This document shows positions 28,183 to 37,800 of a stretch of 47,947 nt of DNA, one piece after another. The DNA is from Iningainema tapete BLCC-T55. Its GTDB lineage: Bacteria > Cyanobacteriota > Cyanobacteriia > Cyanobacteriales > Nostocaceae. The stretch covers positions 1 to 47,947 of the forward strand of contig NZ_JACXAE010000130.1 in assembly GCF_014698965.1 (NCBI RefSeq), written 5' to 3'. Position numbers and translations under genes: made by a program. Positions within the stretch are counted from its first letter, which is position 1, and each line of letters opens with the position of its first letter. The notes below the pieces were generated by a model, which was given only the letters and a program-made list of their open reading frames with translations, searched no databases and had not been told where the DNA came from.

Positions 28183-30027
28183 ATGAAAATTGGCGCTCAT
28201 TATTTAGGTGATGGTCGTTGTGAATTTACGGTGTGGGCACCGGAAAAAGAAGCTGTAGCAGTACATGTGGTTTCGCCTCAAGAGCGAAAGTTGCCGATGG
28301 AGCATCTCGAAGATGGCTATTGGCAAGTGACTGCTACTGATATTCATCCCGGAACGCTCTACTACTACCAATTAAGTAGCGGTGAAACTAGACCCGATCC
28401 CGCATCGCATTTCCAACCAGAAGGTGTACATAAAGCTTCTGAAGTCATCGATCACAGCTTTACATGGAACGACAGCAATTGGTCTGGTGTTTCTTTAGAG
28501 CAAATGATTATTTATGAACTGCACGTTGGTACTTTCACCCCAGAAGGCACTTTTGAAGCTATAATTCCCCGACTAAAGGATTTACGCGAGTTAGGGGTGA
28601 ATGCCATTGAAATTATGCCGATCGCTCAGTTTCCAGGGGATCAACCAACTGAGAGTAAGTACGCTTATCGTAACTGGGGTTATGATGGCGTTTATCTGTA
28701 TGCTGTGCAAAACTCCTATGGGGGTTCTCTTGGATTGCGACGATTGGTTGATGCTTGTCATCAAGAGGGTATTGCTGTAATTCTTGATGTGGTTTATAAC
28801 CACTTTGGTCCAGAAGGCAATTACATGAGCCACTTTGGACCTTACTTTACACAAACTTATCGCACTCCTTGGGGCAGTGCGATGAACTTTGATGATGCCC
28901 TGAGCCATCATGTGCGTAACTTTTTCATTGAAAATGCTTTGTACTGGCTGCGAGATCATCATATTGATGCGCTACGCCTAGATGCTGTTCATGCTATCTA
29001 CGATTTAGGCGCGAAACACTTTTTAGAAGAATTGGCAGAAAATGTTGATTCTTTGTCCACAGAACAAGGACGAAAAGTTTATTTGATTGCTGAAAGTGAT
29101 TTAAATGATGTCAGAGTTATTCGTCCTCCTGAGTTAGGAGGATATGGAATAGATGCTCAGTGGAGTGATGATTTTCATCATGCTCTACATGCTTTGTTGA
29201 CGGGGGATGATATTGGGTATTACCAAGATTTTGGCAAGTGCGAACATTTGGCGAAGGCTTACCAGGACACTTTTGTGTATGACTGGAAATATGCGCCGCA
29301 CCGGAGAAGATTTCATGGTAATTCGGCACGCGATCGCTCTCCCAATCAGTTTGTAGTTTGTATTCAAAATCATGACCAAATAGGTAATCAACTATTGGGT
29401 GAGCGATTATCTAAACTTATACCTTTTGAAGGGCTGAAGTTAGCTGCTGGTGCTGTGATACTCTCTCCTTACATTCCAATGTTGTTTATGGGTGAGGAAT
29501 ATGCTGAGGAAGCACCTTTTACTTACTTTGTTAGTCATGCCGATCCCGATTTAATTAAGGCAGTTAGAGAAGGACGCAAACAAGAGTTTTCTGCATTTCA
29601 CTATGATGGAGAACCACCAGATCCTGAGTCTCCAGAAACTTTTAAAATGTGTAAGTTGAATTGGGAAAAACGCAAAGAAGGTAAACATCAGGTTATCTGG
29701 TCTTTTTATCAAGAACTGATTCGATTGCGTAATACCATTCCGGCTTTGGTGAAGCGGGAGCGCCAGAATATTGAAGTTGATTTTCAAGAAGATGAGAGAG
29801 TTATTTGGTGGCGCAGGTGGAGTGATGATAGTCAGATTCTTGCCATTATGAATTTTAATTTAACTGATGTTACTTTTCAGTCTAAGTTTAGTAGTAATGG
29901 GGGTAAGAAGATTTTGGATTCTGCTGATGAAAAGTGGCATGGTTCTGGTTCTGTTTTGCCGGATAGTATTAGTTCGGGGCAGGCTTTGACGCTGAAAGCT
30001 CAGAGTTTTGCTCTGTATGAGGTTTAG
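28183..30027 (+). CDS. treZ: Maltooligosyltrehalose trehalohydrolase
   Basis: GH13 enzyme releasing trehalose from maltooligosyltrehalose. The N-terminal CBM-like part (GRCEFTVWAPEKEAVAVHV) precedes a barrel with D267 (ALRLDAVHAI), E304 (LIAESD) and D398 (NHDQIGNQ). The conserved TreZ sequence begins at MKIGAHYLGDG, and ATG 28183 has AGGA seven bases upstream. The same frame is open to a TTG at 28132, inside the glgX end, which would add 17 unrelated residues. TreY follows after 146 bases carrying an interspersed palindrome. Confidence 0.93.
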   Translation: MKIGAHYLGDGRCEFTVWAPEKEAVAVHVVSPQERKLPMEHLEDGYWQVTATDIHPGTLYYYQLSSGETRPDPASHFQPEGVHKASEVIDHSFTWNDSNWSGVSLEQMIIYELHVGTFTPEGTFEAIIPRLKDLRELGVNAIEIMPIAQFPGDQPTESKYAYRNWGYDGVYLYAVQNSYGGSLGLRRLVDACHQEGIAVILDVVYNHFGPEGNYMSHFGPYFTQTYRTPWGSAMNFDDALSHHVRNFFIENALYWLRDHHIDALRLDAVHAIYDLGAKHFLEELAENVDSLSTEQGRKVYLIAESDLNDVRVIRPPELGGYGIDAQWSDDFHHALHALLTGDDIGYYQDFGKCEHLAKAYQDTFVYDWKYAPHRRRFHGNSARDRSPNQFVVCIQNHDQIGNQLLGERLSKLIPFEGLKLAAGAVILSPYIPMLFMGEEYAEEAPFTYFVSHADPDLIKAVREGRKQEFSAFHYDGEPPDPESPETFKMCKLNWEKRKEGKHQVIWSFYQELIRLRNTIPALVKRERQNIEVDFQEDERVIWWRRWSDDSQILAIMNFNLTDVTFQSKFSSNGGKKILDSADEKWHGSGSVLPDSISSGQALTLKAQSFALYEV

Positions 30028-30063
30028 GGGGATTAAGGAACCGAGAAGACGCCTTCCCTTCGG

Positions 30064-30087
30064 GACGCTACGCGAACGCGCAGCGTC
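30064..30087. repeat. Interspersed palindrome between treZ and treY
   Basis: Arms GACGCTACGCG and CGCGCAGCGTC (one mismatch) around a two-base centre. They sit in a GC-rich block (30049-30105) of the kind scattered in Nostoc-type genomes. It could attenuate read-through from treZ into treY. Confidence 0.75.
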
Positions 30088-30173
30088 TCCGCTAGGAGAA
30101 GAGCGCCAAGAAGAAAGAGGAGAATAATGAGTAAGTTATTCTCCTTAAAAATATTTCAAGAGTGGAGGTTTTT

Positions 30174-32966
30174 ATGCGAATTCCAACGGCGACTTATCGA
30201 ATTCAGTTTAATTCGGCTTTTAGGTTTGAGGCTGCAAGGGCTATTACAAGTTATCTGGCGGAGTTGGGAGTTTCTGATCTTTATGCTTCTCCTATTTTCA
30301 AGGCGAGAGCGGGAAGTCCTCATGGGTATGATGTAGTTGATCCTACTCAGTTGAATCCGGAGTTGGGAACTCAGGAGGATTTTGAAGCTTTAGTTGAAGA
30401 TTTGAAAAAGTATGATATGGGTTGGTTGCAGGATATTGTACCGAATCATATGGCTTATGATAGTCAAAATCGGTATTTGATGGATGTTCTGGAATATGGT
30501 CCTGATTCTACTTTTGTTGAGTACTTTGATATTGCTTGGAATTCTCCTTTTGCTGGTAGTCGTGAACCTATTTTGGCGGCGATGCTGGGCAATTTCTATG
30601 GAGATTGTTTGGAGAATGGTGAGATTCAACTGAGCTATGATGAGAATGGATTAAGTGTTAATTATTATAGTTTAAAGTTACCGCTTAAACTTGAGTCTTA
30701 TGCTAAGTTTTTGAATCAAAATTTAGGTAAATTAGCTAAAAGTTTAGGTGGGAGAAGGCATCCGACTTTTGTCAGATTGCTTGGGATCCTCTATATGGTA
30801 AAAAATATTCCGGAGGAACTGACGATTCATCAAAGACGAGATCAGTCAGATTTTGTTAAAGGTTTACTTTGGGAACTTTACACAGATAATTCCGAAGTTA
30901 AAAGCTTTATTGATGAGAATTTACAACTGTTTAATGGTGAACCGGGAAAGCCTGAGAGTTTTAATCTTTTGGAGAGTCTTCTTTCTGAACAGTTTTATCG
31001 CCTCTGTTACTGGAAGGTAGGGGCTGAAGAGATGAATTACAGAAGATTTTTTACTGTTAATGAGTTGATTTCTGTTCGGGTAGAAGAGTTTAAGGTATTT
31101 AATCATACTCATTCGCTGATTTTTCGGTTAGTGTCCGAGGGTAAGTTTACTGGCTTGCGGATCGACCATATTGATGGTCTTTACGATCCTACACAATATT
31201 TAGAAAGGTTGAAAGAAAAAACTGGTGATACTTACATTACTGTAGAAAAGATTTTGCAGTTTGGCGAAGATTTACCTAATCATTGGCAGGTTCAAGGAAC
31301 TTCAGGGTATGATTATTTAGATTATATTAATAGTATTTTCTGTCAAACGGAAAATGAAGATAAATTTACTCAAATCTACTCTGATTTTACAGGAAGTAAG
31401 ACACCATTTGAGCAAATAGTTCCAGATAAAAAACACTTAATCATAGATAGAAATTTAGCTGGTGATATTGATAATTTGGCTTTTCTTTTAAAGGCGATCG
31501 CAGGTAAATATCGCTATGGTAATGACTTTACAATCAACGGTTTAAAGCGAGCGCTTGCTGAAGTTCTCAGCCGCTTTCCCGTTTACCGAACTTATATAAC
31601 TGAGGCGGGTATATCTGAAGTAGACAGAGCTTACATTCAAGAAGTGATTGAAGCTGCCAAACCATATACTCCATACTTAAACAATGAATTGAACTTTATT
31701 GAAAAATTGCTGTTGCTGGAATACGATGATTATCTCACTCAAGCTGAGAAAGAGCAGTGGCTCTACTTTGTGATGAGAGTGCAACAGTATACGGGACCTT
31801 TGATGGCGAAGGGCGTTGAAGACACTGCTTTATACGTCTATAATCGCTTCATTTCTTTGAACGAAGTAGGTGGTGAACCAGGTCATTTTGGCATTAGTGT
31901 TTCAGATTTTCATGAGTTTAATCAAAAACGGCAAACTGCTTGGCTCCATGCCATGAGTGCTACCTCTACTCATGATACCAAGCGGGGTGAAGATATCAGA
32001 GCAAGGCTCAATGTTCTCTCGGAAATTCCTGAGGAATGGCAAAAACAAGTCCGTGTATGGAATGATATTAATCGAGCGCACAAGAAGACTTTTAAGCGTT
32101 CAGCCATGCCAGACAGGAACGATGAATATCTTTTCTACCAAACTTTAGTAGGGGCATTTCCATTTTTTGAACACGAGCGTGCTGACTGTGTTGGGCGTGT
32201 TAAAGAATACGTACTCAAAGCGATCAGAGAAGCGAAAGTTCACACTGCTTGGCTGCGACAAAATAGCACTTATGAAGATGCCTTTACTGATTTTGTCACA
32301 TCAGTTCTCGATCTTTCACCAGATAATCCCTTCTTAAAAGAATTTGTGCCGTTTCAACAACGGGTTGCTTTCTACGGTATTTTCAACTCCCTATCACAAA
32401 CTTTGCTGAAAATTGCTTCTCCTGGAGTTCCAGACTTTTATCAAGGTACTGAACTATGGGATTTCAGTTTAGTTGATCCAGATAATCGCCGCCCAGTTGA
32501 CTTTGAAACGCGCCACTCTTATCTTCAAGGAATTAAGGAGCAGGCTAAGACAGATATTATCAAATTAATAGATGAACTATTTGCGACTAAGGAAGATGCC
32601 AGAATCAAGATGTTTCTGACTGTACAAGCTTTAAAAGCCAGAACAGAATATCTAGAAGTTTTTCAGCAAGGCAGTTATTTACCTCTTGAAGTTAGTGGCA
32701 AGTTTAAAGAACATGTTGTTGCTTTTGCTAGAAGCAATGGTAATAAATTTGCTGTTACTATTGCTCCCCGCTTTTTCACAAAGCTAATTCAGCCCGGAGA
32801 GTATCCGCTTGGTAAAGAAGTGTGGGATGATACGAGTATTGAGTTACCATCAGATGCACCTTCTAGTTGGAAAGATGCTATTACTGAGCAAAAGGTTCAA
32901 GGTGATGGGAAGTTGCTGATTGGTGAAGTACTAAAGCATTTTCCTGTAGCTTTGCTTGTTGGTTAA
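30174..32966 (+). CDS. treY: Maltooligosyltrehalose synthase
   Basis: Converts the reducing end of maltodextrins to a trehalosyl unit. The opening MRIPTATYRIQFN is the TreY start signature. Catalytic D331 (GLRIDHIDGL), E358 (VEKIL) and D601 (STHDTKRGED) are all present. Length of 930 is normal. ATG 30174 is chosen because GGAGG lies five bases upstream; a GTG at 30162 would overlap that site. Last gene of the cluster. Confidence 0.94.
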   Translation: MRIPTATYRIQFNSAFRFEAARAITSYLAELGVSDLYASPIFKARAGSPHGYDVVDPTQLNPELGTQEDFEALVEDLKKYDMGWLQDIVPNHMAYDSQNRYLMDVLEYGPDSTFVEYFDIAWNSPFAGSREPILAAMLGNFYGDCLENGEIQLSYDENGLSVNYYSLKLPLKLESYAKFLNQNLGKLAKSLGGRRHPTFVRLLGILYMVKNIPEELTIHQRRDQSDFVKGLLWELYTDNSEVKSFIDENLQLFNGEPGKPESFNLLESLLSEQFYRLCYWKVGAEEMNYRRFFTVNELISVRVEEFKVFNHTHSLIFRLVSEGKFTGLRIDHIDGLYDPTQYLERLKEKTGDTYITVEKILQFGEDLPNHWQVQGTSGYDYLDYINSIFCQTENEDKFTQIYSDFTGSKTPFEQIVPDKKHLIIDRNLAGDIDNLAFLLKAIAGKYRYGNDFTINGLKRALAEVLSRFPVYRTYITEAGISEVDRAYIQEVIEAAKPYTPYLNNELNFIEKLLLLEYDDYLTQAEKEQWLYFVMRVQQYTGPLMAKGVEDTALYVYNRFISLNEVGGEPGHFGISVSDFHEFNQKRQTAWLHAMSATSTHDTKRGEDIRARLNVLSEIPEEWQKQVRVWNDINRAHKKTFKRSAMPDRNDEYLFYQTLVGAFPFFEHERADCVGRVKEYVLKAIREAKVHTAWLRQNSTYEDAFTDFVTSVLDLSPDNPFLKEFVPFQQRVAFYGIFNSLSQTLLKIASPGVPDFYQGTELWDFSLVDPDNRRPVDFETRHSYLQGIKEQAKTDIIKLIDELFATKEDARIKMFLTVQALKARTEYLEVFQQGSYLPLEVSGKFKEHVVAFARSNGNKFAVTIAPRFFTKLIQPGEYPLGKEVWDDTSIELPSDAPSSWKDAITEQKVQGDGKLLIGEVLKHFPVALLVG

Positions 32967-33048
32967 TATAGTGCTTTTCTCAAGCCTAAAATACACCTAA
33001 ATGTGGGGTGTACATCCGGAGCGCCCTTTAATTTGGACGGGCGCTTAT

Positions 33049-33118
33049 GCCCATCCCACAAGAAAAAATGTAAAAATAACCTAGAAGCCCATCCCACAAG
33101 AAAAAATTCAAAAATAAC
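33049..33118. repeat. 32-base direct repeat overlapping end of cbiO
   Basis: Two near-identical copies (33049-33080 and 33087-33118), each GCCCATCCCACAAGAAAAAA plus 12 bases. The second copy spans the cbiO stop codon (33108-33110, minus strand). The region separates convergent treY and cbiO. Confidence 0.85.
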
Positions 33119-33938
33119 GAAATAGGTTTAATATTCTTTGTCGCAGTCTTTCTAAAACTGGTCCTTCTTCGACTATGGGATCGGCGTATAACATTTCATA
33201 TATGAGTGGTACTCCTAACTGTAACTCTTCTAAGTGATCGCGTTGGGTAAACACATCCTGCGGCTTTCCTTCTAAGACGAGTTGTCCCCGCTCCATCACA
33301 AATATCCAGTCTGCCCAACGATACACTAAATCAAGATCGTGGGTTGCCATTAATATTGTCGTCCCGGCTTTATGAATCTTCTTCAGAGTAGCTATAAGGT
33401 TACGGGTATGTAAATTATCTAAGTATGCTGTTGGTTCATCTAGTAATAATAGTTCTGGTTGTAGTACCATTACATCTGCTATGGAAACTCGCTTTTTTTG
33501 CCCTAAACTAAGATGATGTACTGGTCTAGTTGCTAGTTCAGTTAACCCAAATTCTATTAAAGCTTGCTCGACTCGCTGTTTAATTTCTCTATCTGCCAAA
33601 CCTAAGTTACATAAGCCGTAGGAAATATCTTCTTCAACTGTAGAGGCTACTAGTTGCTGCTCTGGATCTTGAAAAATTAGCCCAACTTTTTGACGTAACT
33701 TCATGAGAGAGTTCCGCTCATATTGTAGGGGGCTACCGTTAAAATAAACTTTACCTTTTTGGGGTTTATATAACCCGTTGGCTAATAAAAATAATGTTGT
33801 TTTACCGCAACCATTTTGACCGATTAATGCACATCTTTTATGAGCGGGAATTCTTAGGGTTAAACCATTGAGCGCAGATTGATTTGCTCCTGGATAAGTA
33901 TAATGCACCTGCTCAAATTCTAGTAACCATTCCTGCAT
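33108..33938 (-). CDS. cbiO: Cobalt ECF transporter ATPase
   Basis: ABC ATPase: Walker A GQNGCGKTT, signature LSLGQKKRVS (the CbiO variant), Walker B LLLLDEPTAYLD. The C-terminal extension of ~45 residues follows family practice. ATG 33938 lies inside the end of cbiQ (26-base overlap). Its last codon lies in a copy of a direct repeat, so its C-terminus may have been remodelled by it. Last gene of cbiMNQO. Confidence 0.9.
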   Translation of the reverse strand: MQEWLLEFEQVHYTYPGANQSALNGLTLRIPAHKRCALIGQNGCGKTTLFLLANGLYKPQKGKVYFNGSPLQYERNSLMKLRQKVGLIFQDPEQQLVASTVEEDISYGLCNLGLADREIKQRVEQALIEFGLTELATRPVHHLSLGQKKRVSIADVMVLQPELLLLDEPTAYLDNLHTRNLIATLKKIHKAGTTILMATHDLDLVYRWADWIFVMERGQLVLEGKPQDVFTQRDHLEELQLGVPLIYEMLYADPIVEEGPVLERLRQRILNLFRYF

Positions 33939-34719
33939 TCTGCCACCATTCCAATCCTATTAATATTGCAGTGCCGATAATTGCTTCTATGGTATAGCGC
34001 TTGGATTGATGATAGCGATGGGGATGCCAAAATCGCAATTCTCCATTGAAACCCCTTGCGGCTAAACTCAAGGAGACTTGACGATAATTTTCTAGAATGC
34101 GCTTGAGTAATTGTCCAATTAAAAGTGCTAAACTTCTCATGCTCACTTTAAAAGTGCGGTAGCCACCACGAGCTTGTTGTGCCGTTAATAACTCGGTGGC
34201 TGTGTTTAACAGTACGAAAATAAAGCGGTACATCAGCAATAAAAGCTCGATTAAAAGTATGGGAAAACCAATGCGACGTAAAGTTTGTAATAATTCTGTG
34301 AATGGTATCGTTAGCATGATAAAATATAAGCAGGAAAGTGAGGCGATCGCTCGCGTTAAAATTGTCAATCCCTGCTCAATTCCGCTGTGACTGATATACA
34401 CGTAGTAATATCCTATATTAACTCCAATTACTGAATCAGAGCCTAAATCCAATTTGGAGTCTACGCCATTGATGACTAAAGCTGGTAAACTAATTACCCA
34501 GAATAAAGTTGCAACATAAACTAATTTTAGATACGTTTTAGCGGGAATTCTTGCATATATTACTGTCCAAATACTCATCCACATAGCAATTATGATTTGA
34601 ACTAGAGGATGAGCAAAAGCAGTAATTATCAGCAAAACACCAGCAAACAGCAGTTTTTGTTCCGGCGGTAACCAGCGCAGGCGATTTGTATAAGCTAGTG
34701 TGTCAATCTGAATTTTCAT
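33913..34719 (-). CDS. cbiQ: Cobalt ECF transporter T component
   Basis: Membrane coupling protein with about five hydrophobic segments and the two Ala-Arg-Gly coupling motifs (LLTAQQARGGYRT and LAARGFNGELR). I chose ATG 34719 ([10 protein letters not shown]). The frame is open to a GTG at 34749, but that stretch lies in an interspersed GGAGCGCCC repeat within the cbiN end. Overlaps cbiN by 17 bases and cbiO by 26. Confidence 0.87.
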   Translation of the reverse strand: MKIQIDTLAYTNRLRWLPPEQKLLFAGVLLIITAFAHPLVQIIIAMWMSIWTVIYARIPAKTYLKLVYVATLFWVISLPALVINGVDSKLDLGSDSVIGVNIGYYYVYISHSGIEQGLTILTRAIASLSCLYFIMLTIPFTELLQTLRRIGFPILLIELLLLMYRFIFVLLNTATELLTAQQARGGYRTFKVSMRSLALLIGQLLKRILENYRQVSLSLAARGFNGELRFWHPHRYHQSKRYTIEAIIGTAILIGLEWWQNAGMVTRI

Positions 34720-35020
34720 TACGTTCGGAGCGCCCTTTGTATAAACCAATTACATAACCAATCACACCTGCCCCCGCTGCTGCTTGTACACTAAACAATA
34801 AACTTTCTACTTCCCCACCTGGTAACTCAATTACTGAGTTAAACCAGGGTTTGTATTCAGGTTGTATCTCTTTAATTGCCGATTCGGCTTTGCCATCTGC
34901 ACCGCCAAATTCTGTACCTTTAATTAGTACTAGCGGTGCTACTACTAATCCGACTACTGCTAACAGTAATAGCCAATTATTGAATTTTGGATTTTGGATT
35001 TTGGATTTTGGATTAGTCAT
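34703..35020 (-). CDS. cbiN: Cobalt transport protein CbiN
   Basis: Small two-span membrane protein: segment [18 protein letters not shown], then [20 protein letters not shown] typical of CbiN, then a second span [14 protein letters not shown]. Residues 3-12 ([10 protein letters not shown]) are encoded by four tandem ATCCAAA heptamers, so the N-terminus comes from a short repeat. ATG 35020 overlaps the cbiM stop by eight bases. The C-terminal residues overlap a GGAGCGCCC-type repeat. Confidence 0.88.
   Translation of the reverse strand: MTNPKSKIQNPKFNNWLLLLAVVGLVVAPLVLIKGTEFGGADGKAESAIKEIQPEYKPWFNSVIELPGGEVESLLFSVQAAAGAGVIGYVIGLYKGRSERNENSD
34984..35011. repeat. Heptanucleotide repeat (ATTTTGG x4) at start of cbiN
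   Basis: Four perfect units on the plus strand (ATCCAAA on the coding strand), directly after the CbiN start codon. The unit is not a multiple of three, so gain or loss of one unit would shift frame unless three change together. Confidence 0.92.
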
Positions 35021-35819
35021 TTTTGATGAGTTGTAACATTTCTAGTTCTTGGCGACCATAGTTGTAAAGCCAATTCCATACCAATACTGTCAAAAATCCT
35101 TCACTAATGGCTAAAGGTACCTGAGTAATGGCAAATATTCCGGTGAATTTAATCAATGAAGCCATGAAGCCTCCTGTGGCAGCCGGAAATGCTAGAGCTA
35201 GTTGCACAGAAGTTACCAAATAAGTGGCTAAATCTGCTACAGCGGAGGCGAGAAAGATTGCTAACCTTTGTCTACCAGTTTGCATCACTAAACGATAGAT
35301 GCCAAAGGCAACAAATGGTCCGGCGATCGCCATTGAAAATGCGTTAGCGCCAAGTGTAGTCAAACCGCCATGAGCTAGTAACAGTGCTTGAAATAACAGT
35401 ACCAAACTACCCAATACTGACATCGCTAAGGGTCCAAATAGCACTGCTCCCAGTCCTGTACCTGTAGGATGGGAACTGCTACCTGTTACCGAAGGCATTT
35501 TTAATGCTGATAGCACAAAGGTAAAAGCTCCTGCTAATGCCAGAAGTAATTTTAATTCAGGAGTGGCTTGAGTGATCCGAGAAAGCGATCGCAATCCCAA
35601 GACAAAAAATGGTAATGCTACCACCCACCAAAAAATTGCCCAACCAGGCGGTAAATAGCCTTCCATGATGTGCATGGCGTAGGCTGGTTTGGGTAGGCAG
35701 ACTATGAAGTAGAAGCTTACAGCCGCCATCAAGATCAGACTTACTGACTTTGATGTGCGGATTGTCTTGAGCAGATTTTTTACCACGATAGTACTGAATA
35801 GATGCAATCTTGTACGCAT
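35013..35819 (-). CDS. cbiM: Cobalt ECF permease CbiM with cleavable leader
   Basis: Substrate-binding membrane protein. A hydrophobic leader ([17 protein letters not shown], then PAYA) precedes [10 protein letters not shown], so cleavage at residue 48/49 would expose the Met-His group that binds Co2+ in Cbi[15 protein letters not shown] and [17 protein letters not shown] follow. Separate CbiN and MHIMEG point to cobalt rather than nickel. No B12-riboswitch box was found upstream. First gene of cbiMNQO, divergent from the multicopper oxidase with 233 bases between. Confidence 0.9.
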   Translation of the reverse strand: MRTRLHLFSTIVVKNLLKTIRTSKSVSLILMAAVSFYFIVCLPKPAYAMHIMEGYLPPGWAIFWWVVALPFFVLGLRSLSRITQATPELKLLLALAGAFTFVLSALKMPSVTGSSSHPTGTGLGAVLFGPLAMSVLGSLVLLFQALLLAHGGLTTLGANAFSMAIAGPFVAFGIYRLVMQTGRQRLAIFLASAVADLATYLVTSVQLALAFPAATGGFMASLIKFTGIFAITQVPLAISEGFLTVLVWNWLYNYGRQELEMLQLIKND

Positions 35820-36052
35820 TAAGTTGAAATCGGCGAGTTTTTTTGACCAAAGAATGGTAGTTGTACCTTTTAGTTCCTGCTGGTTTAGCTCAAATTCACT
35901 ATTTTGTTAACAAAATCTTTATTATATCCTAAATTTTCCATTTGTTGATAAAAAGATCTTGCGTTGGTCAGGAGGTGATATTTAATTGTTTTAATTGCGA
36001 AAATATATAGGTAGGATGGTTTATTTAATGTAAACAATTTGCAATAATATAA

Positions 36053-37075
36053 ATGTTGCTCATTGTTTGCAATGTCATGCCCAACCACTTTGTTTTGGAT
36101 AATACACTATTGCATCGGCGGCGTTTACTCAAGCTAGCATTAGCGAGTGCTGGGATGGCGGGAGTAGGGGCATTATGGCATGGGCTAAACGCCAAACAAA
36201 AGCAACAGGTGAAGATACCACCGATGTCCATGGTAGCTTCCCACCAAGCGGTAGCAAACCCTATGAATATGGCACGGAGTTTTGACTATGGCACTGTAAA
36301 GCGAGAAAATGGTCGCACAATCAAAGAATTTAGGTTAACTGCTGGTACTTCGGTAATTCAACTCAATAGTGCTGTAGCTTTCAATGTGTGGGATTTAAAT
36401 GGTCATATTCCCGGACCTACTTTAAGGGTAAAACAAGGCGATCGCGTGCGGGTACTTTTCCATAACAAAGCGGGACATTCCCATTCTCTTCATTTTCACG
36501 GTGTTCATCCTGCTTCTATGGATGGTATTCGTCCAATTAGCAACGGTAAAGCCACAATTTATGAGTTTGATGCTGAACCTTACGGAGTACATCTTTACCA
36601 CTGCCATGTTGAACCAGTAACCCGTCACGTTGCTAAAGGGCTGTACGGAATGTTTATTGTCGATCCACCCACTCCGCGTCCCCCTGCTGATGAAATAGTA
36701 CTCATTATGGCAGGGTATGATGTGAATGATGATAGTCGTAACGAATTTTATGCCTTCAACGGGTTGCCCCACTACTACGATCATCACCCCATCAGCATTT
36801 ACCAAAATCAGCTAATTCGCCTGTACGTTCTCAATCTGATTGAATACGATCCGGCAGTAACTTTTCACCTCCACGCCAACTTTTTCAAAATTTATCCCAC
36901 TGGAATGACTTTGAAACCCACTGGTGAATCGGATGTAATCACGATGGGAACGGCGGAAAGGCACATTTTAGAATTTGCTTTTCGCTATACTGGTAAGTAT
37001 ATGTTTCACCCTCATCAGGATGCGATCGCAGAAAATGGTTGCATGGGTCAGTTTGAAGTAGTCGCCAACATCTGA
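36053..37075 (+). CDS. Tat-exported two-domain multicopper oxidase
   Basis: N-terminal twin-arginine leader (RRRLLKLALASAG) followed by cupredoxin domains. Ligand motifs: H142-S-H144-S-L-H147-F-H149-G; H180-L-Y-H183-C184-H185 with H192 (type 1 site in domain 1); H272-L-H274; H319-P-H321. The spacing fits two-domain multicopper oxidases or nitrite-reductase-like proteins; length 340 agrees. Substrate is unknown: laccase-like, cuprous oxidase or nitrite reductase. ATG 36053 or 36077 are both possible. Its neighbour on the left is the divergent cobalt transporter. Confidence 0.8.
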   Translation: MLLIVCNVMPNHFVLDNTLLHRRRLLKLALASAGMAGVGALWHGLNAKQKQQVKIPPMSMVASHQAVANPMNMARSFDYGTVKRENGRTIKEFRLTAGTSVIQLNSAVAFNVWDLNGHIPGPTLRVKQGDRVRVLFHNKAGHSHSLHFHGVHPASMDGIRPISNGKATIYEFDAEPYGVHLYHCHVEPVTRHVAKGLYGMFIVDPPTPRPPADEIVLIMAGYDVNDDSRNEFYAFNGLPHYYDHHPISIYQNQLIRLYVLNLIEYDPAVTFHLHANFFKIYPTGMTLKPTGESDVITMGTAERHILEFAFRYTGKYMFHPHQDAIAENGCMGQFEVVANI

Positions 37076-37307
37076 TATCCTTAACCAAGTAGTTACACGA
37101 AAACAGATTTTACTTGACATCTGCCGCCAGGGATGCTTATATCCGCACATAGTAAAAGCGACGCAGCGCGTCGTCTAGTTCAAATTTGGAGGGCAGATTT
37201 TTCTGCTGCTTCCTTCATTGAGATATTTTGTTGCAATTACTAAACATTTCCCAGCACCACTTGATCTAATCCTGGTACTGACTGTATTACTTGGTAGCGT
37301 TTTGACA

Positions 37308-37793
37308 ATGAATTCACATCTTACAAATCTGCTTGATTTACCAGGCGTAACCGTAGAGTCCTGGAATTCAACTGAAAATTCCGTATGCTTTCAGTTGAGC
37401 ATTTTAGCTAAAGGCATTAACTGTCCCCATTGCGGTAATTATACTGAAGAGTTGCATCAAACTAGACCAATAATTGTTAGAGACTTACCAAGCAGTGGTA
37501 AAGATGTTTACTTGAAGTTACCTCGGCGTCAATTTTATTGTCGAGTTTGTCAAAGCTATGTCACAGAGAGGTTACAGTTTATCGATTTACGGAGGAACTA
37601 TACGCAAAGATACGAAGAAAGTATCTTTTACCAAGTTAATAATTCTAACATAGAGTACGTAAGTAAACATCAGCACCTTGATGTCGAAAAGGTAAAGAAC
37701 ATTTTCAACCATATTGCGCAAAAACGAAAGAAACAGGATTTCGCACAAAGGAATAAAGAGATACTGTGGCAAGGAAATCGGAGAAAAATATAA
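37308..37793 (+). pseudogene. Truncated ISL3-family transposase (N-terminal zinc-binding part)
   Basis: Starts MNSHLTNLLDLPGVTVES, has the ISL3 zinc-binding pair CPHC and CRVC with RDLPSSGKDVYLKLPRRQFY between, then FIDLRRNYTQRYEE. It ends after about 161 residues at KKQDFAQRNKEILWQG, before any catalytic DDE region. The first ATG of the family is used; the frame is open 90 bases upstream. No terminal inverted repeats were found. It abuts copy 1 of the ~160-base intergenic repeat eight bases later. Confidence 0.75.
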
Positions 37794-37800
37794 AGAAAAG

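Noticed and set aside
35820-36052. Possible cobalamin riboswitch upstream of cbiM
   Set aside because: No B12-box-like GCCACTG or compatible fold could be found, and the region is too short and AT-rich.
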